A DNA stretch of 64,000 nucleotides from Mesorhizobium sp. WSM2240. Its GTDB lineage: Bacteria > Pseudomonadota > Alphaproteobacteria > Rhizobiales > Rhizobiaceae. This document shows positions 62,152-64,000 of the stretch, one piece after another. The notes beneath the pieces are model-generated. The model made no database searches. It saw only the letters and a program-made list of their open reading frames with translations, and was not told the DNA's origin. The translations under genes were made by a program, and so were the position numbers. Within the stretch, counting starts at the first letter, position 1. Each line of letters opens with the position of its first letter. Location: positions 4,764,501-4,828,500 of the forward strand of contig NZ_CP159253.1 of NCBI RefSeq assembly GCF_040438645.1, in the 5' to 3' direction.

Positions 62152-63141
62152 ATGGCGAACGATGCGACCGGGTCGCTCATGGCCGTGCGGAATGCTGCCC
62201 TGTCCGAAGAGGGCGACAGGCTGCTGCGAAGCGGCCTCAAGCTCCAGCATATGCGCATGATCGTGGCGCTCGACGAGCATGGCCAGATCAGCGCCGCAGC
62301 CCATGTGCTCAACATCTCGCAGCCCGCCGCCTCGCGTATGATCGCGGAGATGGAGGACATACTCGCCGTGCCGCTCTGCGAAAGACTGCCGCGTGGCGTC
62401 CGGCTTACCCCCTACGGTAACGCATTAGCGCGGCGGGCTCGCGCGGTGCTGCTTGAAATGCGCGAGGTCGACCGAGAAATCTCCGACCTGAAATCCGGCA
62501 AGGGCGGTTCGGTGTTCCTCGGCGCGGTCACCGCGCCCGCGATCGAGCTTGCGGTGCCGGCGATCCGTAAGGTCCGCGCGCTCTACCCCCGTATCGAGAT
62601 CAATGTGCAGATCGAGACCAGCAATATATTGGCGCGCGAACTGCTCGCCTCGCGCCATGATTTCATCATCTCGCGCATTCCCGACGATTTGAACCCGCGC
62701 CTGTTCGAAAGCCGCGTCATCGGCATCGAGAAGGCGTGCCTGATGGTGCGGCGCGGCCATCCGCTGGCGGGAGCGGCAAGCGTGCGCCTCGAGCAGATGA
62801 CCAAGTACGAATGGGTGTTCCAGCCGAGCGGCTCGCTGCTTCGCCGGACCATCGAAAGCATCTTTATGGCCCACAATGTCGCATTGCCCGATCGCGTGCT
62901 GAACACGAGCTCGGTGCTGCTCACCCTCATTATGATCGCGCAATCCGACGCCATCGCGCCGATAGCGCTTGAAGTGGCGAAATTCATCAAGAGCGACGAA
63001 GGCTTGAGCGGCGCCATCGAGATCCTGCCCGTCCCCTTCGAGATCAACGTCCAGCCCTACAGCATGATCCGAACGCGCAACCGGGCGCTCTCTGCTACGG
63101 CGCAATTGCTGTATGATTATATTTTGCGCGAGATTCGCTGA
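62152..63141 (+). CDS. gbpR: LysR-type regulator GbpR of chvE
   Basis: 329 residues. N-terminal HTH at about 25-85 (LQHMRMIVALDEHGQISAAA, LNISQPAASRMIAEMEDILA, LPRGVRLTPYGNALARRAR) and a LysR substrate-binding domain (KSGKGGSVFLGAVTAPAIEL, ELLASRHDFIISRIP). Divergent from chvE, exactly as gbpR in Agrobacterium, where it represses or activates chvE according to sugar. Position and length support the name. Confidence 0.9.
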   Translation: MANDATGSLMAVRNAALSEEGDRLLRSGLKLQHMRMIVALDEHGQISAAAHVLNISQPAASRMIAEMEDILAVPLCERLPRGVRLTPYGNALARRARAVLLEMREVDREISDLKSGKGGSVFLGAVTAPAIELAVPAIRKVRALYPRIEINVQIETSNILARELLASRHDFIISRIPDDLNPRLFESRVIGIEKACLMVRRGHPLAGAASVRLEQMTKYEWVFQPSGSLLRRTIESIFMAHNVALPDRVLNTSSVLLTLIMIAQSDAIAPIALEVAKFIKSDEGLSGAIEILPVPFEINVQPYSMIRTRNRALSATAQLLYDYILREIR

Positions 63142-63183
63142 CCCGTTTAGCGGGTGGCCTCGCGTTCAGCGCCGGAATCCCGC

Positions 63184-64000
63184 ATGCAAATCCAGCCGCC
63201 TCCCGAGTTTTTCGTGGCCACGACCGCGCCTCTGAATCTGGAACAGAGACGCCGCCTGAGGCTGGGGTCGCTCATGGCAAAAGCCGAGCGCGAAGGTGCC
63301 CGCCTGCAATTCTGGGCGCGCACAGCGGCACTGCTGGCGGTGGAGCTGTTCTTCGCCGTGTTCGCAAAATGGGATCCGGCGTCCGGCTTCATGTTCTCGG
63401 CCGTCTTCGTCTTCTTCCTGATCGGGCTCGTCCACTACCGACTCGTGAAGAAAGGCTACAGCCCGGTGTGGGTGGGCGCGGTCTTCGGCACGCTCGACAT
63501 GATTCTGCTGACGCTTCTGTTGGTCGGACCGAATCCCTTTGCCGAGATTGTCATGCCGCCGGCCATGAGTCTGCGGGAGGCCGGTTTCCAATATCTGCTG
63601 ATCTTCGTCTGTCTCGGCGCACTGACGCTTTCGCCGCGTCTGGCGGCTTGGCTCGGCCTGGCGGCGGCGATCTGCTGGACCGCGGCTGTCGTCTGGGTCA
63701 TCACGCGTCCGGGCACGATAATTGCGCTTATACAGGCCGAGAACATGCGGTTCGAAGAGCATGTGAGGCTCTACTTCAATCCGAATTTCGTCGACGTGAT
63801 CGATCAGCTCACGCATGTCGTGGTGATCCTGATTATCACCGGAATTCTCGCCACCGTCGTTTCGCGCTCGCGCAAGATGGCGGACGATTACACGACCGCC
63901 GAGCGCGCGCGTTCCAACCTCGCCCGCCATTTCTCGCCCAACGTGGTCGATGAACTGGCCTCGAACGACGAGCCGTTCGGCCCGGTTCGCCGTCAGGACG
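63184..64000 (+). CDS. Membrane-anchored class III adenylate/guanylate cyclase, cut by window edge
   Basis: Starts at the ATG at 63184 and runs off the right edge after 272 codons. MQIQPPPEFFVATTAPLNLE, then about six membrane helices (LLAVELFFAVFAKW, MFSAVFVFFLIGLVHYRL, GAVFGTLDMILLTLLLVG, YLLIFVCLGALTLSPRLA, WLGLAAAICWTAAVVWVI, VVVILIITGILATVVSR). The last visible part ARHFSPNVVDELASNDEPFG is the linker that precedes the class III cyclase catalytic domain in many rhizobial cyclases. The catalytic domain lies beyond the window, so activity is inferred. Confidence 0.75.
   Translation, partial: MQIQPPPEFFVATTAPLNLEQRRRLRLGSLMAKAEREGARLQFWARTAALLAVELFFAVFAKWDPASGFMFSAVFVFFLIGLVHYRLVKKGYSPVWVGAVFGTLDMILLTLLLVGPNPFAEIVMPPAMSLREAGFQYLLIFVCLGALTLSPRLAAWLGLAAAICWTAAVVWVITRPGTIIALIQAENMRFEEHVRLYFNPNFVDVIDQLTHVVVILIITGILATVVSRSRKMADDYTTAERARSNLARHFSPNVVDELASNDEPFGPVRRQD

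Overview
The window is a GC-rich alphaproteobacterial chromosome segment, most likely from Mesorhizobium or a close relative in the Rhizobiales. This rests on gene content: a BTLCP-type transglutaminase-like protease, an obgE-proB-proA-nadD block, DUF982 and DUF1515 proteins, and a chvE-gguABC sugar-transport operon with a divergent gbpR gene. No database search was possible; names come from motifs and gene order.

Positions 1-18.8 kb are core housekeeping DNA, mostly on the minus strand. They hold aquaporin Z (cut by the window edge), a BTLCP protease, the alanine racemase/D-amino-acid dehydrogenase pair, rppH, a divergent polysaccharide deacetylase, ctpA, envC, rlmH, rsfS, a frameshifted mscS, an MFS transporter, nadD, proA, proB, obgE, an EEP-family hydrolase, a GNAT acetyltransferase, rpmA and rplU.

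A tRNA-Ser(CGA) gene at 19013-19102 is the left attachment site of an integrated element of about 27.6 kb. Its last 15 bases are repeated at 46695-46709, beside a P4-type tyrosine integrase (45356-46573). The right half (33.6-46.6 kb) is a minus-strand phage module: integrase, excisionase-like protein, HNH-AP2 endonuclease, a replication-type protein, a truncated methyltransferase, then overlapping virion or ejection-type genes. No terminase, portal or major capsid gene is visible, so it is a defective prophage or a satellite-like element. A lower-GC cargo block (about 40.1-42.5 kb) interrupts the methyltransferase and carries a papain/C39-like peptidase-fold gene of unknown role. The left half (19.1-33.6 kb) holds small accessory genes on both strands: a membrane acyltransferase with SGNH domain, DUF1515, an orphan SPOR domain, three DUF982 paralogues, a ribbon-helix-helix gene with a lipoprotein operon, and a lone ATP-dependent DNA ligase. 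These genes are separated by several families of intergenic hairpin repeats.

From 46.77 kb to the end the core chromosome resumes with sugar uptake and oxidation. There are two RbsB-family binding proteins with a fused-ATPase/permease pair on the minus strand, and a divergent FrcA/FrcC-like ATPase and permease followed by a FadR-type GntR regulator. The chvE-gguA-gguB-gguC operon continues into an SDR dehydrogenase and an alpha-ketoglutarate-semialdehyde-type dehydrogenase. Together these suggest uptake of aldoses and oxidation of a pentose such as L-arabinose to alpha-ketoglutarate, although lactonase and first-dehydratase genes are not in the window. GbpR is divergent from chvE. A membrane-anchored class III cyclase gene runs off the right end.
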